From the NCBI RefSeq assembly GCF_009832865.1, contig NZ_CP047130.1, positions 434,001 through 498,000 of the forward strand: a stretch of 64,000 nucleotides of DNA. The letters run 5' to 3'. The notes beneath the pieces were generated by a model. That model worked only from the letters and a program-made list of their open reading frames with translations, searched no databases and was not told the DNA's origin. Below, one piece after another: positions 9,616 through 19,959 of the stretch. The translations under genes and the position numbers were made by a program. Numbering within the stretch: position 1 is the first letter of the stretch; every line of letters starts with the position of its first letter. The stretch is from Colwellia sp. 20A7. Lineage in GTDB: Bacteria > Pseudomonadota > Gammaproteobacteria > Enterobacterales > Alteromonadaceae.

Positions 9616-12321
9616 ATGTTTGTAAATTTGTTGACAAAAATATTTGGCAGTCGTAATGATCGACTAATCAAAAAAATGGACAAAGAAGTAAAGAAGATAA
9701 ATGCGTTAGAGCCCATTCTAGAAGCATTAAGTGATGATGAATTAAAAGACAAAACAAGTGAATTTAAAGAGCGATTGTCTAAGGGCGAAACGTTAGATCA
9801 AGTTTTACCTGAAGCATTTGCTGTTGTACGTGAAGCCAGTAAACGTGTTTTTGACATGCGACATTTTGATGTGCAAATGATTGGTGGCATGGTATTAAAT
9901 GATGGCAAAATTGCTGAAATGCGTACTGGTGAAGGTAAAACCTTAACAGCAACCTTACCATCTTACTTAAATGCGTTAACGGGTAATGGCGTTCATGTTA
10001 TTACAGTGAATGATTATTTGGCAACGCGTGATGCTGACTGGTGTCGTCCGTTATTTGAATTTTTAGGGCTTACAGTAGGCTGTAATATTGCCGGTATGGC
10101 ACCACAACAGAAGCAAGCTGCATATCAAGCTGATATAACTTATGGTACCAATAACGAATTTGGTTTTGATTACTTACGTGACAATATGGTGTTTTCACCA
10201 GAAGAGCGTACACAGAAAAAACTAAACTTTGCAATTATTGATGAGGTTGACTCAATCTTAATTGATGAAGCACGTACTCCACTTGTTATTTCAGGACAAG
10301 CAGAAGATAGCTCTGAACTATACAAAGCAATCAATATGGTAGTACCTGTACTTGAAGTACAAAATGAAGAAGACAAAGACGCAGATACTGGCCAGTCTGA
10401 AGACTTCGTTGAAGGTGATTTCACTATCGACGAAAAAGCAAAGCAGATATACCTGACCGAACGTGGCCAAATTCATATCGAAGAAATTATGGTGGAAAAA
10501 GGTTTGTTGCAAGAAGGCGACACCCTGTTTTCAGCGGCAAACATAACGCTTTTACATCATGTAATGGCAGCGCTACGTGCTCATAAATTATTCCAAAAAG
10601 ATGTAGATTACATTTTAAAAGATGGTGAAATTGTCATTGTTGATGAACACACCGGTCGTACAATGGAAGGTCGTCGTTGGTCTGAAGGTTTACATCAAGC
10701 TGTTGAAGCAAAAGAAGGCGTAAAAATTCAAAACGAAAACCAAACACTTGCTTCTATCACTTTCCAAAATTTCTTTAGAATATATGAGAAATTGTCAGGC
10801 ATGACGGGTACCGCAGACACTGAAGCTTTTGAATTTCAACATATTTACGGCCTAGAAACAGTTATTGTTCCAACGCATCGCCCTATGATCCGAAAAGATA
10901 TGGCTGATTTAATATACTTAACTGCAGAAGAAAAGTTTGAAGCTATTCTCGAAGATATTAAAGATTGCGTTAAACGTGGCCAGCCAGTATTGGTTGGTAC
11001 TATTTCTATTGAAACATCAGAATTTCTTTCAGACTTCCTTAAGAAAGAAAAAATTAAACACAAAGTACTAAATGCTAAGTTCCATGAACAAGAAGCTGAA
11101 ATTGTTGCCGATGCAGGTAAAGAGTTTGCCGTAACTATTGCTACTAACATGGCTGGTCGTGGTACCGATATTGTACTTGGTGGTAATTTAAGTGCTGCAA
11201 TTGCCGAGTTATCTAAAGGTAATAAAGAGCCGACAGAAGAACAAATTGCAAAAGTAAAAGAGCAATGGAAAATTGACCACGAACACGTACTTGCATTAGG
11301 TGGCTTAAAAATCATCGCTACTGAGCGTCATGAATCACGTCGTATAGATAACCAATTACGTGGTCGTTCAGGTCGTCAAGGTGATGCTGGTGCAACACGA
11401 TTCTATCTTTCTATGGAAGATTCATTAATGCGAATTTTCGCCTCTGAACGTATTTCAAATATGATGCGTAAATTAGGCATGGAGCATGGTGAAGCAATTG
11501 AACATCCTTGGGTGACTCGTAGTATCGAAAATGCTCAACGTAAAGTTGAAGGCCGTAACTTCGATATGCGTAAACAGTTATTAGAATATGATGATGTTGC
11601 TAATGACCAACGTGGCGTAATTTACGAACAACGTAACGAATTACTTGATGAAGCTGATATTGGTGACGTTGTTGATAATATCAGAGGTGATGTAATCAAT
11701 AGTGTTATTGACCAGCATATCCCGCGTCAATCATTAGTCGAAATGTGGAATGTTACGGGCTTAGAAGAACAGCTTAAAGGTGAATTTAATACTAATTTAC
11801 CTATCTCACAGTGGATTGAAGAAGATAAAAAGTTACACGAAGAAAGCTTACGTGAGAAAATTGTTACTGAATTCGATAAGACCTACAAAGACAAAGAAGA
11901 AGTGGTTGGTGCTGAAGTACTTCGTCAATTTGAAAAAGCAGTTATGTTACAAAGCTTAGATTCACATTGGAAAGAGCATTTAGCGGCTATGGATCATCTA
12001 CGTCAAGGTATTGGTTTACGTGCTCATGCACAGAAAAATCCTAAGCAAGAATATAAGCGCGAGTCATTCCAATTATTTACTGAAATGTTAGATAACTTAA
12101 AATATGACGTTGTTGGTATTCTATCAAAAGTACAAATACAGGCAGAGTCTGATGTTGAAGCGGTAGAAGAACAACATAGAAAAGCAGAAGTACCGGCTGA
12201 ATTTCAGCACCAAAGTGCTGAAGGAATAGAAGAGAAGGCTGTTCCTCGTGTTGGACGTAATGAATTGTGTCCTTGTGGCTCAGGTAAGAAATACAAACAG
12301 TGTCATGGTAAATTGACTTAA
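9616..12321 (+). CDS. secA: Preprotein translocase ATPase SecA
   Basis: Motor ATPase that pushes unfolded preproteins through SecYEG. Walker A region [15 protein letters not shown] is near residue 102, the DEAD-like [15 protein letters not shown] segment near 207, and the second nucleotide-binding domain motif [11 protein letters not shown] near 510. The C-terminus carries the zinc-binding tail [13 protein letters not shown] that binds SecB. The ATG at 9616 is chosen over the one at 9568 because the product then starts [17 protein letters not shown], aligning with E. coli SecA, and is 901 residues, the same length as in E. coli. No secM-like gene is recognisable upstream; the M23-like gene occupies that place. 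Confidence 0.99.
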   Translation: MFVNLLTKIFGSRNDRLIKKMDKEVKKINALEPILEALSDDELKDKTSEFKERLSKGETLDQVLPEAFAVVREASKRVFDMRHFDVQMIGGMVLNDGKIAEMRTGEGKTLTATLPSYLNALTGNGVHVITVNDYLATRDADWCRPLFEFLGLTVGCNIAGMAPQQKQAAYQADITYGTNNEFGFDYLRDNMVFSPEERTQKKLNFAIIDEVDSILIDEARTPLVISGQAEDSSELYKAINMVVPVLEVQNEEDKDADTGQSEDFVEGDFTIDEKAKQIYLTERGQIHIEEIMVEKGLLQEGDTLFSAANITLLHHVMAALRAHKLFQKDVDYILKDGEIVIVDEHTGRTMEGRRWSEGLHQAVEAKEGVKIQNENQTLASITFQNFFRIYEKLSGMTGTADTEAFEFQHIYGLETVIVPTHRPMIRKDMADLIYLTAEEKFEAILEDIKDCVKRGQPVLVGTISIETSEFLSDFLKKEKIKHKVLNAKFHEQEAEIVADAGKEFAVTIATNMAGRGTDIVLGGNLSAAIAELSKGNKEPTEEQIAKVKEQWKIDHEHVLALGGLKIIATERHESRRIDNQLRGRSGRQGDAGATRFYLSMEDSLMRIFASERISNMMRKLGMEHGEAIEHPWVTRSIENAQRKVEGRNFDMRKQLLEYDDVANDQRGVIYEQRNELLDEADIGDVVDNIRGDVINSVIDQHIPRQSLVEMWNVTGLEEQLKGEFNTNLPISQWIEEDKKLHEESLREKIVTEFDKTYKDKEEVVGAEVLRQFEKAVMLQSLDSHWKEHLAAMDHLRQGIGLRAHAQKNPKQEYKRESFQLFTEMLDNLKYDVVGILSKVQIQAESDVEAVEEQHRKAEVPAEFQHQSAEGIEEKAVPRVGRNELCPCGSGKKYKQCHGKLT

Positions 12322-12335
12322 TGTGTATTTAGAAG

Positions 12336-12761
12336 ATGCTTAAAACTATCCATGTTGCCGTTGGGGTGATTATATCAACCAACGAGCAACAACAGACTCA
12401 ATACTTTCTTACTAAACGCCTTGCTGATGTTCATCAAGGCGGAAAGTGGGAGTTTCCTGGTGGTAAGGTAGAAAAAGATGAAAGTGTTGCACAATCGCTT
12501 TCTAGAGAGCTTAAAGAAGAAATAAATATTGATGTGTTAACTTGCCAACCATTAATAACCATTAATCACATTTACCATGAAAAAAATGGTGTTGATAAAG
12601 AAGTGTGTTTAGAGGTTTTTATTGTAGACAACTATGCAGGTGAACCAAGTGCACAAGAAGGGCAAGGTGAAGGTTGGTTTTCACTTGTTGAGCTACAGAG
12701 TTTAGATTTTCCAGAAGCGAATCAGGATATCATTTCAGCCCTGGTTGAACGTAATATTTAG
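12336..12761 (+). CDS. mutT: 8-oxo-dGTP diphosphatase MutT
   Basis: Nudix hydrolase that removes 8-oxo-dGTP from the nucleotide pool and so prevents AT-to-CG mutations. The Nudix box GGKVEKDESVAQSLSRELKE(E) spans about residues 42-64 with all acidic and Arg positions in place. Length 141 is close to E. coli MutT (129). It starts 14 bases after secA, the same order as in E. coli, and is probably co-transcribed with it. Confidence 0.93.
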   Translation: MLKTIHVAVGVIISTNEQQQTQYFLTKRLADVHQGGKWEFPGGKVEKDESVAQSLSRELKEEINIDVLTCQPLITINHIYHEKNGVDKEVCLEVFIVDNYAGEPSAQEGQGEGWFSLVELQSLDFPEANQDIISALVERNI

Positions 12762-12869
12762 CTAATGATCTCTATTTATACAGAGAATAATGTTGAGTTA
12801 ATAAACATATTTTAGTTAACAGAAAACTTTAGCTAACAGACAACCTTAACAAAAGCCTAATCATTCTTG

Positions 12870-13106
12870 TTATTCAGGCTCTACAAAAAATTTATTATTC
12901 AATAAGAACTCATCTTCCATTGCATCAAGCATATCTTCGGTTAACGGTGTTGCTCCTGATATCGTCTGGCTGATTTTATGGTTTTCTTCAGCCCATTCAC
13001 CTAAATCAATTAATTGACATCGTTTACTACAGAAAGGACGGTATTCGCTGCTTGCTTCCCAAACAACTTCTTTGGTGCAGTTCGGGCAAGGTACTTTTAA
13101 AGTCAT
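12870..13106 (-). CDS. yacG: DNA gyrase inhibitor YacG, zinc protein
   Basis: 78-residue zinc-ribbon protein. The four cysteines CPNC near residue 8 and CSKRC near residue 27 form the metal site, followed by IDLGEWAEE, the family signature. YacG binds GyrB and inhibits gyrase in E. coli. Convergent with mutT and upstream neighbour zapD, the same grouping (coaE-zapD-yacG) as in E. coli. The last 25 residues are acidic. Confidence 0.93.
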   Translation of the reverse strand: MTLKVPCPNCTKEVVWEASSEYRPFCSKRCQLIDLGEWAEENHKISQTISGATPLTEDMLDAMEDEFLLNNKFFVEPE

Positions 13107-13199
13107 GATGTTAAGTGTTTCGTAGAGTAATAATCGAATTATACGTTAATTGATCTTGTAGAGAAAGTTATACCCAATGGGTATTGTATCAAATAGTTA

Positions 13200-13946
13200 T
13201 TAACAACGTGCTAATTCGAATTTAGTCGCTTGGTTTGAATACCTACGGCCATTTTGCTCACACGGCAACATGAAGCGGATAGAGTAACGGAACCTGTTGC
13301 CACTAATCGTTGGGAAATACTGAGCATCTTGTGCTAATTTAATACGTAGTAGCAATAAGCCTTCACCATTATCTTGATAAAAACCACTCTCAGTTTCAAT
13401 ACACTTAAAGCTGGCTCGTTGACGTATAAACCTTAATATTAATACTAAAGCACCTTTAATATTATTGAGTAGTGATAACCATTGGGTAATACTTTTATTA
13501 ATAATCGCTTCGGGTTGATGAAGCCAAAAGTTTAATTGAGGTAGATCAAAACTACAGCTGCCTCCTTTTATCGCAAAGCGTTGTCTCAAGCTCGCCAATA
13601 ATACATCTTCTTTTAATTGGCACCACGCTTGACTTCCTATTCTAAGTTGACTTACTAAGGCAACAGATGTCTTTAAATTGAACTCTAACGCTGTAGTATC
13701 TATATCTGGTGCTTGAGACCATACGACTAAGTTTTGCTGTAATTTTTCTAAATCTTTAACTAATTCGCCTCGAATATCACTACGATCAAGTACATCGATA
13801 ATAGAAAATAATGAATTAAAAAAGACTTGATGACAGGTAAGTATATCTGAAGCAGGGCAACTCTCAACTTGCTTGAACAGTTGCTCAAGTTTTAAATAGT
13901 GACGAATACGTTCATTAAGAGGGTGTTCATATAAAATAGTTGTCAT
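13200..13946 (-). CDS. zapD: Cell division protein ZapD
   Basis: Cytoplasmic factor that bundles FtsZ filaments by binding the FtsZ C-terminal tail. The N-terminal YEHPLNERIRHYLKLE stretch and the DVLDRSDIRGELVKDLEK helix are family hallmarks; the C-terminal YSIRFMLPCEQNGRRY strand region is also typical. 248 residues matches E. coli (247). It belongs to the reverse-strand group coaE-zapD-yacG. Confidence 0.95.
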   Translation of the reverse strand: MTTILYEHPLNERIRHYLKLEQLFKQVESCPASDILTCHQVFFNSLFSIIDVLDRSDIRGELVKDLEKLQQNLVVWSQAPDIDTTALEFNLKTSVALVSQLRIGSQAWCQLKEDVLLASLRQRFAIKGGSCSFDLPQLNFWLHQPEAIINKSITQWLSLLNNIKGALVLILRFIRQRASFKCIETESGFYQDNGEGLLLLRIKLAQDAQYFPTISGNRFRYSIRFMLPCEQNGRRYSNQATKFELARC

Positions 13947-14085
13947 GGGAGTATTACATTATTTAAATTAAGGAATTAAATTGAGAGATTAAATTAAGAT
14001 TTTAATTTATTTGGCTATAGTACCTATAGCCATTAGAAATGGCGAATTATTTGTCGTTTGTTTTTTGTTCAGTCTATATTATTAT

Positions 14086-14697
14086 TTAATTTTTCTTTGC
14101 TGCATACGCTAAATAAGCTTGATGTAATTGAGCTACAGCACTTTCTAGGTCCTCTATTAAACAATCATCATTATTTAATAGGTCATCAGCATGTTCTTGC
14201 CTAACTTTTCGGCTAACTTGGCTCTTAATAATCGCTTTAACCTGTTTTGCTGAGTTATTGTCACGTGCTATTGTGCGTGAAATTTGGGTTGTCTCTTTTA
14301 CATCGACAACCAACACGCGATCTACCAATGCAGTTAGATTATTTTCAATTAGCAAGGGGGCTACAATAATACAATAAGGGCTTAATGACACCTGTGCTTG
14401 TGTAACAATTTGTTTTCTGATTAAAGGATGTAGCAGCGCGTTTAGCCAGTGTTTATCTACTTCATTGGCAAATATTTTTTCGCGAAGCATTGCGCGATTT
14501 AATTGCCCGTCACCTTGAATGATATCACTGCCAAAATGCGCTTCAATCATAGTAAGGGCAGGACTTCCTTTTGCCACCACATCACGCGCAATAATATCTG
14601 CATCTATTATATCGATACCCAATGCAGCAAAGATATTTGTGACTGTCGTTTTACCACTACCAATGCCACCAGTAAGACCCACAATGAAATTAGACAT
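14086..14697 (-). CDS. coaE: Dephospho-CoA kinase CoaE
   Basis: Last enzyme of coenzyme A synthesis, phosphorylating the 3'-hydroxyl of dephospho-CoA. The P-loop GGIGSGKTT is at about residues 10-18, followed by DIIDADIIARDVV (the conserved DAD substrate site) and the CoA-domain HPLIRKQI segment. Length 203 is normal. It lies between zapD and pilD, the arrangement seen where type IV pilus genes adjoin coaE. Confidence 0.96.
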   Translation of the reverse strand: MSNFIVGLTGGIGSGKTTVTNIFAALGIDIIDADIIARDVVAKGSPALTMIEAHFGSDIIQGDGQLNRAMLREKIFANEVDKHWLNALLHPLIRKQIVTQAQVSLSPYCIIVAPLLIENNLTALVDRVLVVDVKETTQISRTIARDNNSAKQVKAIIKSQVSRKVRQEHADDLLNNDDCLIEDLESAVAQLHQAYLAYAAKKN

Positions 14698-14782
14698 ATT
14701 TAGTTTTCTCTTAATAAAATAGGGGAGTTATTGTTAAGCTAAGTTAACTTAATTTGAGCTAAGTGTGCTAAATCTAACAATG

Positions 14783-15667
14783 TTAACTTATTTGAGCAAT
14801 ATACCAAGCCCAGATCCCGTTGCCCCACAATAATGTTATCCAACCCGAAACAGCTAAGTAAGGCCCAAAAGGAATGGCTTGTTCACGTTGATGATTTTTA
14901 AATAACATTAAGGAAATACCGACAACGGCACCAACTACCGACGCCATTAAAATAAGAAGGGGTAGTAACTGCCAGCCAATCCAGGCACCGAACAAAGCAA
15001 ATAGCTTGAAATCACCATGACCCATGCCTTCTCTACCGGTTAATACTTTAAACAGCCAAAATATACTAAACAAACTCATGTAACCGACTGCCGCACCAAT
15101 AACTGCATCGGTTAGTGGTACAAAAGTTCCTTGTAAGTTTACTAACAAGCCAAGCCATAACAGTGGCATCACTATTTGGTCTGGTAACAGCATGTGATCA
15201 AAATCAATTAAGGTTAAACAAATCAATCCCCATGTTAATATAAGCAGTAGCAAGGTTTCTATAGAGACACCAAACTGTATAGCTGTCACAACGCTTAGCA
15301 AGGCAGTAGCTGCTTCCACCAAAGGATAGCGTGCAGCAATACTATTTTTACATTGGCTACATTTTCCACGTAGGAACAACCAACTAATTACCGGGATATT
15401 TTCATAAAACCGTATTTTATGGTCACACTTTAGACAGGTTGAATTAGGAATAGACAAGGTAAGTGGCGCAATTTTTTTGGCTGGAATATCTTTCAATTCA
15501 TCAGCTAAAAACTCACGACAATCGGTATACCACGTGTTGTGCATCATTTGGGGGAAACGGTAGACCACAACATTTAAAAAACTGCCAATGATCAATGAAA
15601 ATAGTGCAACAAAAATGTAGAAAGAAAAGGGGGATTGTTGAAAAAATAATAACGTTTGCTCAAACAT
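14783..15667 (-). CDS. pilD: Prepilin peptidase / N-methyltransferase PilD
   Basis: Inner-membrane aspartyl protease that cleaves and N-methylates type IV prepilins and type II secretion pseudopilins. Two CxxC pairs (CLKC and CSQC, about residues 74-103) form the cytoplasmic zinc-binding domain found in the bifunctional enzymes. The two catalytic Asp motifs are in TLIDFDHMLLPD and GREGMGHGDFKLFA. About eight hydrophobic segments, 294 residues. Its substrate in this window is PilA. Gene order pilA-(element)-pilB-pilC-pilD on the reverse strand. Confidence 0.95.
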   Translation of the reverse strand: MFEQTLLFFQQSPFSFYIFVALFSLIIGSFLNVVVYRFPQMMHNTWYTDCREFLADELKDIPAKKIAPLTLSIPNSTCLKCDHKIRFYENIPVISWLFLRGKCSQCKNSIAARYPLVEAATALLSVVTAIQFGVSIETLLLLILTWGLICLTLIDFDHMLLPDQIVMPLLWLGLLVNLQGTFVPLTDAVIGAAVGYMSLFSIFWLFKVLTGREGMGHGDFKLFALFGAWIGWQLLPLLILMASVVGAVVGISLMLFKNHQREQAIPFGPYLAVSGWITLLWGNGIWAWYIAQIS

Positions 15668-15783
15668 AAACTACTCATAACCTAAAAAATAATAAATTAA
15701 CTATGGAGATCTTGTCGCAAACTACTTACGAAATGCTATGTTCTCGATAGTTAGAATACCACATTGTCGCTTGCTTCTTATAC

Positions 15784-15866
15784 CGTCATCCTGAACTTGA
15801 TTCAGGATCTAATCGATTATGTTATTAAAGCTAAGAGATCCCGTATTAAGTAACTAACGGGATGAC
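15784..15866. repeat. Paired REP-like palindromes between pilD and pilC
   Basis: A left arm GTCATCC containing the hairpin CCTGAACTTGATTCAGG (15792-15808) and a right arm ending CGGGATGAC form an inverted pair of about 83 bases. Related palindromes recur near 22078, 22896 and 27072, so this is a dispersed family. The rest of the 270-base gap holds no recognisable gene; a further GTCATCATCCTGAGCTC half-copy lies at about 15916-15932 just beyond the pilC stop. Confidence 0.8.
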
Positions 15867-15937
15867 ATGTGTTTTGGTTAGCTTGCATTCTACAGTGTCC
15901 CTCTTGCTTCCCGTGTCATCATCCTGAGCTCAATAAA

Positions 15938-17185
15938 CTAAACAATCATACCAATTTGGAATATTGGCAAATACATAGCAATAATTAAACCGCCAATAAC
16001 TACCCCTAATACAGCCATAATCATTGGCTCTAATAATGCTGTTAAATTGTCAACGGCATTGTCTACTTCGGCTTCATAGACATTAGCAACTTTTGATAAC
16101 ATATCATCAACCGCGCCAGACTCTTCACCAATGGCAACCATTTGAATAACCATATCAGGGAATATATTACTATTACGCATGGCTAGGTTCATTTGCATAC
16201 CTGAAGTAACCTCTGTGCGCACCTCTAAAATAGCATCACGGAATACGGCATTACCGGCAGCGCCAGCCGCTGATTCTAGTGCATCTATTAGCGGTACACC
16301 GGCGGCAAAGGTGGTAGAAAGTGTTCGGGCATAACGAGCTACAGCGGCCTTTTCAAGTAAATCACCAATCACAGGTAGCTTTAGAATTTGTCTATCAACC
16401 TGATCCCGTAATTTTAAACTATTTCGATGGGCACGTTTGAATAAAAAGATAGCAGCGAAAATAGCCCCTAAACCTAAATGCCAATAAGCGACCATAAAGT
16501 CTGAAATACCAACAACAAATAAAGTAAAACCAGGTAATTCAGCGCCAAAGCCGGCAAAGATTTCTTGGAAAACAGGTACCACAAAAATTAATAGAATAGA
16601 GGTAACAACGGCGGCAATAACTAAAACGGCGATAGGGTAGGTCATCGCTTTTTTTATTTTTGCTTTTAATGCTTCAGCTTTTTCTTTGTAGGTGGCAATA
16701 CGATCATAAATGGTTTCTAACGAACCAGATTGTTCGCCTGAAGCGACTAAATCACAATACAGATCATCAAATTGCCTTGGGTGATCGCGTAAGCAGTCAG
16801 ATAACGGAATACCTGATGATAGTTTATGAGTTATTTCACCGAGTAATTTTTGCATTTTACCATTGTTATGACCTTTTCCAATCATTTCAATGGTTTGTAC
16901 TAAAGGTACACCAGCACCCAACATAGTAGCAATTTGTCTCGATATTATCGCAATATCACCAGGTGTAATGGCTTTATCACCGCCTAAACCAAACAGAGGT
17001 TTAGCCTTTTTCTTTACCTTGCTAGGTGTTATACCTTGCTTACGTAACTGTGCTTTTAATTCGATAATATTATTTGCTTGCAGCTCACCGTTAATTTTTT
17101 TACCCTTGCGGTTAACGCCTTGCCAAGTAAAAACATCTAACACTTTAACCTTAGGGGCCTTTTTTTTTGCTACTGCTGTTGCCAT
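15938..17185 (-). CDS. pilC: Type IV pilus inner-membrane platform protein PilC
   Basis: Polytopic inner-membrane protein that couples the PilB/PilT motors to pilin insertion. Two GspF/PilC domains follow a basic N-terminal region: the first around residues 80-200 (SRQIATMLGAGVPL, SGEQSGSLE) and the second around 285-405 (ARTLSTTFAAGVPL, IGEESGAVDDML), with hydrophobic helices near 185-205, 230-250 and 385-410. 415 residues is typical. A TAGGT ribosome binding site precedes the ATG. It starts 42 bases after the pilB stop. Confidence 0.96.
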   Translation of the reverse strand: MATAVAKKKAPKVKVLDVFTWQGVNRKGKKINGELQANNIIELKAQLRKQGITPSKVKKKAKPLFGLGGDKAITPGDIAIISRQIATMLGAGVPLVQTIEMIGKGHNNGKMQKLLGEITHKLSSGIPLSDCLRDHPRQFDDLYCDLVASGEQSGSLETIYDRIATYKEKAEALKAKIKKAMTYPIAVLVIAAVVTSILLIFVVPVFQEIFAGFGAELPGFTLFVVGISDFMVAYWHLGLGAIFAAIFLFKRAHRNSLKLRDQVDRQILKLPVIGDLLEKAAVARYARTLSTTFAAGVPLIDALESAAGAAGNAVFRDAILEVRTEVTSGMQMNLAMRNSNIFPDMVIQMVAIGEESGAVDDMLSKVANVYEAEVDNAVDNLTALLEPMIMAVLGVVIGGLIIAMYLPIFQIGMIV

Positions 17186-17227
17186 AAAATTACCTATTAC
17201 TTATTGCTGATTTATATAAAGTATCAC

Positions 17228-18931
17228 CTAAGAACTGGTTACGCGGTTAACTTCTTTAAGGCTAGTCATACCATTCATTGCTTTTTCTAAGCCTGACTGC
17301 CTTAAATTATTATAACCTTCTTTTTGACACTGCTCAGCAATATCTAATGAATTACCACCTTCCATAATAATTGAGGATATTTTAGGGCTAATTTTAATAA
17401 CTTCATAAATACCCACTCGGCCTTTATAACCACCCGTACAGTGGTCACAACCAACAGGTTTAAATAGTTTAATTTCACTTATCTTATCGGCAGGAAAGCC
17501 TTGTTCAGCAAGTTGTGTTTCTGAAAGCACTTCGTGCGTTTTGCATTGTGAGCATAAACGCCTTGCTAGCCGCTGAGCAATAATAGTTGTTACTGAACTG
17601 GCAACGTTATAAGCAGGCACGCCCATATTAAGTAAACGCGTTAATGTTTCAGCAGCAGAGTTAGTATGCAAGGTAGATAATACTAAATGACCTGTTTGGG
17701 CGGCTTTAATTGCTATTTCAGCTGTTTCTAAGTCTCGAATTTCACCAACCATGACAATATCAGGATCTTGACGTAAAAAAGAACGTAATGCGCTTGGAAA
17801 AGTTAGTCCCGCTCGGTTGTTAATTTGTACTTGATTAATACCTTCTAAATTAATTTCTACGGGATCTTCTGCAGTAGAAATATTACGTTCAGCAGTATTA
17901 AGAATATTCAAGCCGGTATATAAAGAAACTGTTTTACCGGAGCCCGTTGGGCCTGTAACTAAAATCATGCCTTGAGGCTGCTCTAATGCTTCCATATAGA
18001 TTTTTTTCTGTGCAGGCTCATAGCCTAACATGTCAATACCGAGCATCGCACTTGAAGAGTCGAGAATACGCATTACTATTTTTTCACCCCACATTGTGGG
18101 CAAGGTACTTACTCGGAAATCGATGGATTTTTTCTTAGAAAGGGATAATTTTATTCTGCCATCTTGTGGCACTCTACGCTCAGCGATATCAAGTTTAGCC
18201 ATCACTTTTAAACGCGCTGACATACGTGACGATAAGCTTACTGGCGGACGGGCGATTTCAGTTAAAATGCCATCAATACGAAAACGAATACGAAAAGATT
18301 TTTCATAAGGTTCAAAGTGTAAATCAGACGCCCCTTTTTTGATGGCATCTAATAAAATTTTATTAATAAAGACAACAATAGGTGCATCATCTTCACCGGT
18401 ATTAACTTTGTCATCTTCAGTTTGCTCTTCTTGAGTATCTATACCTGATAGTTCATTAGAATCAATATCAGTAATATTAAGAGAGCCACTTTCATCTTCT
18501 AGTACTTTTTCAATACAAGCTTGTAAGCCAAGTTCATCAGTTAATATCAGTTCAGTGCTATAGCCAGTATTAAATTGTATTTCTTCTAAGGCATCAAGGT
18601 TGGTCGGGTCAGACATGGCAACAAAAAGCACTTTGCCACGTAAAAATAACGGTAGGGCATTATGCTTAGCAATGAGCTTTTCATTACGAACACCTTCAGG
18701 CACTAGGGTTGTATCGAAATTACTCAGCTGTATATAAGGGTAGCCAAATTTATACGATAAAATAGCGGCAATTTTTTTCCCGTCAACCTTTTTATCTTCC
18801 ACTAAATAGCGAATAAAAGGTTTATTTTTACCCGTAAAGTCACTAATAATATTATCGACATTAGTAAGCGGGATTAGATCCTCTGTAGATAAAGCGGATA
18901 ACACACTGGATTGTTGGTGATTGCCTTTCAT
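17228..18931 (-). CDS. pilB: Type IV pilus assembly ATPase PilB
   Basis: Hexameric cytoplasmic ATPase driving pilus extension. An N-terminal GspE-like domain (about residues 20-150) precedes the motor, which shows Walker [16 protein letters not shown], the Walker B region [12 protein letters not shown] and conserved His box around [12 protein letters not shown] four-cysteine zinc site (CSQC and CDHC) lies in the C-terminal part. I use the ATG at 18931 (567 residues, near the family norm); an upstream extension in frame would begin with TTG at 18976 and adds nothing conserved. The upstream region contains one copy of a 21-bp repeat that also occurs beyond the transposase element. Confidence 0.95.
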   Translation of the reverse strand: MKGNHQQSSVLSALSTEDLIPLTNVDNIISDFTGKNKPFIRYLVEDKKVDGKKIAAILSYKFGYPYIQLSNFDTTLVPEGVRNEKLIAKHNALPLFLRGKVLFVAMSDPTNLDALEEIQFNTGYSTELILTDELGLQACIEKVLEDESGSLNITDIDSNELSGIDTQEEQTEDDKVNTGEDDAPIVVFINKILLDAIKKGASDLHFEPYEKSFRIRFRIDGILTEIARPPVSLSSRMSARLKVMAKLDIAERRVPQDGRIKLSLSKKKSIDFRVSTLPTMWGEKIVMRILDSSSAMLGIDMLGYEPAQKKIYMEALEQPQGMILVTGPTGSGKTVSLYTGLNILNTAERNISTAEDPVEINLEGINQVQINNRAGLTFPSALRSFLRQDPDIVMVGEIRDLETAEIAIKAAQTGHLVLSTLHTNSAAETLTRLLNMGVPAYNVASSVTTIIAQRLARRLCSQCKTHEVLSETQLAEQGFPADKISEIKLFKPVGCDHCTGGYKGRVGIYEVIKISPKISSIIMEGGNSLDIAEQCQKEGYNNLRQSGLEKAMNGMTSLKEVNRVTSS

Positions 18932-18966
18932 AATCTTTACAGATAACCTTTTGAATAAATTCAATG

Positions 18967-18987
18967 AAAATGTCAAATTTCAGTGTA
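18967..18987 (+). repeat. Left copy of a 21-bp direct repeat flanking the RAYT element
   Basis: AAAATGTCAAATTT-C-AGTGTA. The right copy at 19889-19909 differs at one base (T for C). They bracket the transposase element in the same orientation. Confidence 0.9.
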
Positions 18988-19094
18988 GCGCAAATTTGTA
19001 TAAAAGAGAAAAATAAAAATGGGGTCAGAGTAACTTTAAATTTGAATATTGTTAGCTATAGTTATTGTATCAATTAAAAATGGAATTTTAATTT

Positions 19095-19781
19095 ATGTCT
19101 AGATTGCATCGTATTTGCCCTGTCAACATTCCACAACATATTATTCAACGTGGAAATAATCATCAAATTTGCTTTGCCAGTGAAACCGACTTTGTTACTT
19201 ATACTGCTTATTTGAAAAAATATGCAAATAAATTTGAAGTAGATATTCATGCTTGGGTTTTTATGACAAATCATGTTCACCTGTTATGTACTCCTAAAAA
19301 AGAGGGAGGTATTAGTAATATGATGCAATCATTAGGTAGAGGTTATGTTCGTTACTTTAATAACGTTTACTATCGCTCTGGTACTTTATGGGAAGGCAGA
19401 TTTAAATCTTGTATTATTGAAGATGAAGGTTACTTGTTGCAGGTATATCGCTATATTGAATTAAACCCTGTCAGAGCAAAAATGGTTGAATCGCCAGCGG
19501 ATTATAAGTGGTCTAGTTATTGTGTAAATGCATTAGGTAAAAAATCAACACTTTGCTCGCCACATTTCTTGTATCTTCAATTACATAAAAATAAAGAAGA
19601 GCGGTTAGTTGCGTATAAAAAGTTATGTTCATATGGATTAGCAAAGAAGCAATTACTTGAAATTAGAGACAATACCAACAAAAACCTAGCATTTGGCAGT
19701 CAACGATTTAAATTAGAAATAGAAAAGCTCACGGGTAGACGAATGGAAGCAGGAAAAAGGGGAAGGCCAAAGGCTACATAG
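19095..19781 (+). CDS. REP-associated tyrosine transposase (Y1 HUH family)
   Basis: 228-residue single-strand transposase-like protein of the IS200/IS605-related RAYT group. The N-terminal PVNIPQHIIQRGNNHQICF opening, the HUH motif in WVFMTNHVHLL (about residues 56-66), and the catalytic-Tyr helix VYRYIELNPVRAKMV (about 120-134) followed by YKWSSY are all present, so it appears intact. These proteins are thought to cut and move short REP hairpins rather than themselves. A basic tail GRRMEAGKRGRPKAT ends the protein. It is encoded opposite to its pilus-gene neighbours and has no operon partner. Confidence 0.92.
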   Translation: MSRLHRICPVNIPQHIIQRGNNHQICFASETDFVTYTAYLKKYANKFEVDIHAWVFMTNHVHLLCTPKKEGGISNMMQSLGRGYVRYFNNVYYRSGTLWEGRFKSCIIEDEGYLLQVYRYIELNPVRAKMVESPADYKWSSYCVNALGKKSTLCSPHFLYLQLHKNKEERLVAYKKLCSYGLAKKQLLEIRDNTNKNLAFGSQRFKLEIEKLTGRRMEAGKRGRPKAT

Positions 19782-19797
19782 TAAGGGAATGCTTAAT

Positions 19798-19824
19798 AAA
19801 AAAGCTCCCGAAGGAGCTTTAAAA
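19798..19824. terminator. Bidirectional hairpin terminator after the transposase
   Basis: AAAGCTCC-CGAA-GGAGCTTT with an A-run on the left and T/A-rich sequence on the right, 20 bases after the transposase stop. It would stop transcription from the transposase and possibly from pilA on the other strand. Confidence 0.65.
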
Positions 19825-19888
19825 ATCAGATCAGTTAGGTCAAATAAAAGAGAGTGATTTTAATGTTACTCTGACCCCATTTAATCTC

Positions 19889-19909
19889 AAAATGTCAAAT
19901 TTTAGTGTA
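19889..19909 (+). repeat. Right copy of the 21-bp direct repeat flanking the RAYT element
   Basis: AAAATGTCAAATTT-T-AGTGTA, 20 of 21 bases identical to 18967-18987, and 7 bases outside the right inverted end. It lies 50 bases downstream of the pilA stop. Confidence 0.9.
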
Positions 19910-19959
19910 CTTAGTTTTAGTTAAAAGAACAAAATTTTATTATTAAACTTTAAGCAATA

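Larger units (their letters stand above)
19017..19882 (+). mobile_element. REP-associated transposase (RAYT) element with inverted ends
   Basis: An 866-base unit bounded by 25-base inverted repeats: AAATGGGGTCAGAGTAACTT at 19017-19036 and its near-perfect reverse complement at 19858-19882. It contains one intact transposase gene and a hairpin terminator. It lies between pilA and pilB, both on the reverse strand, so it sits in what may once have been a simple pilA-pilB spacer. GGGGTCAGAGT ends are a recurring companion of this transposase family in marine gammaproteobacteria (from memory). Confidence 0.85.

Noticed and set aside
10845..11315. 156-residue reverse frame inside secA
   Set aside because: Shadow of secA; no ribosome binding site and no family match.
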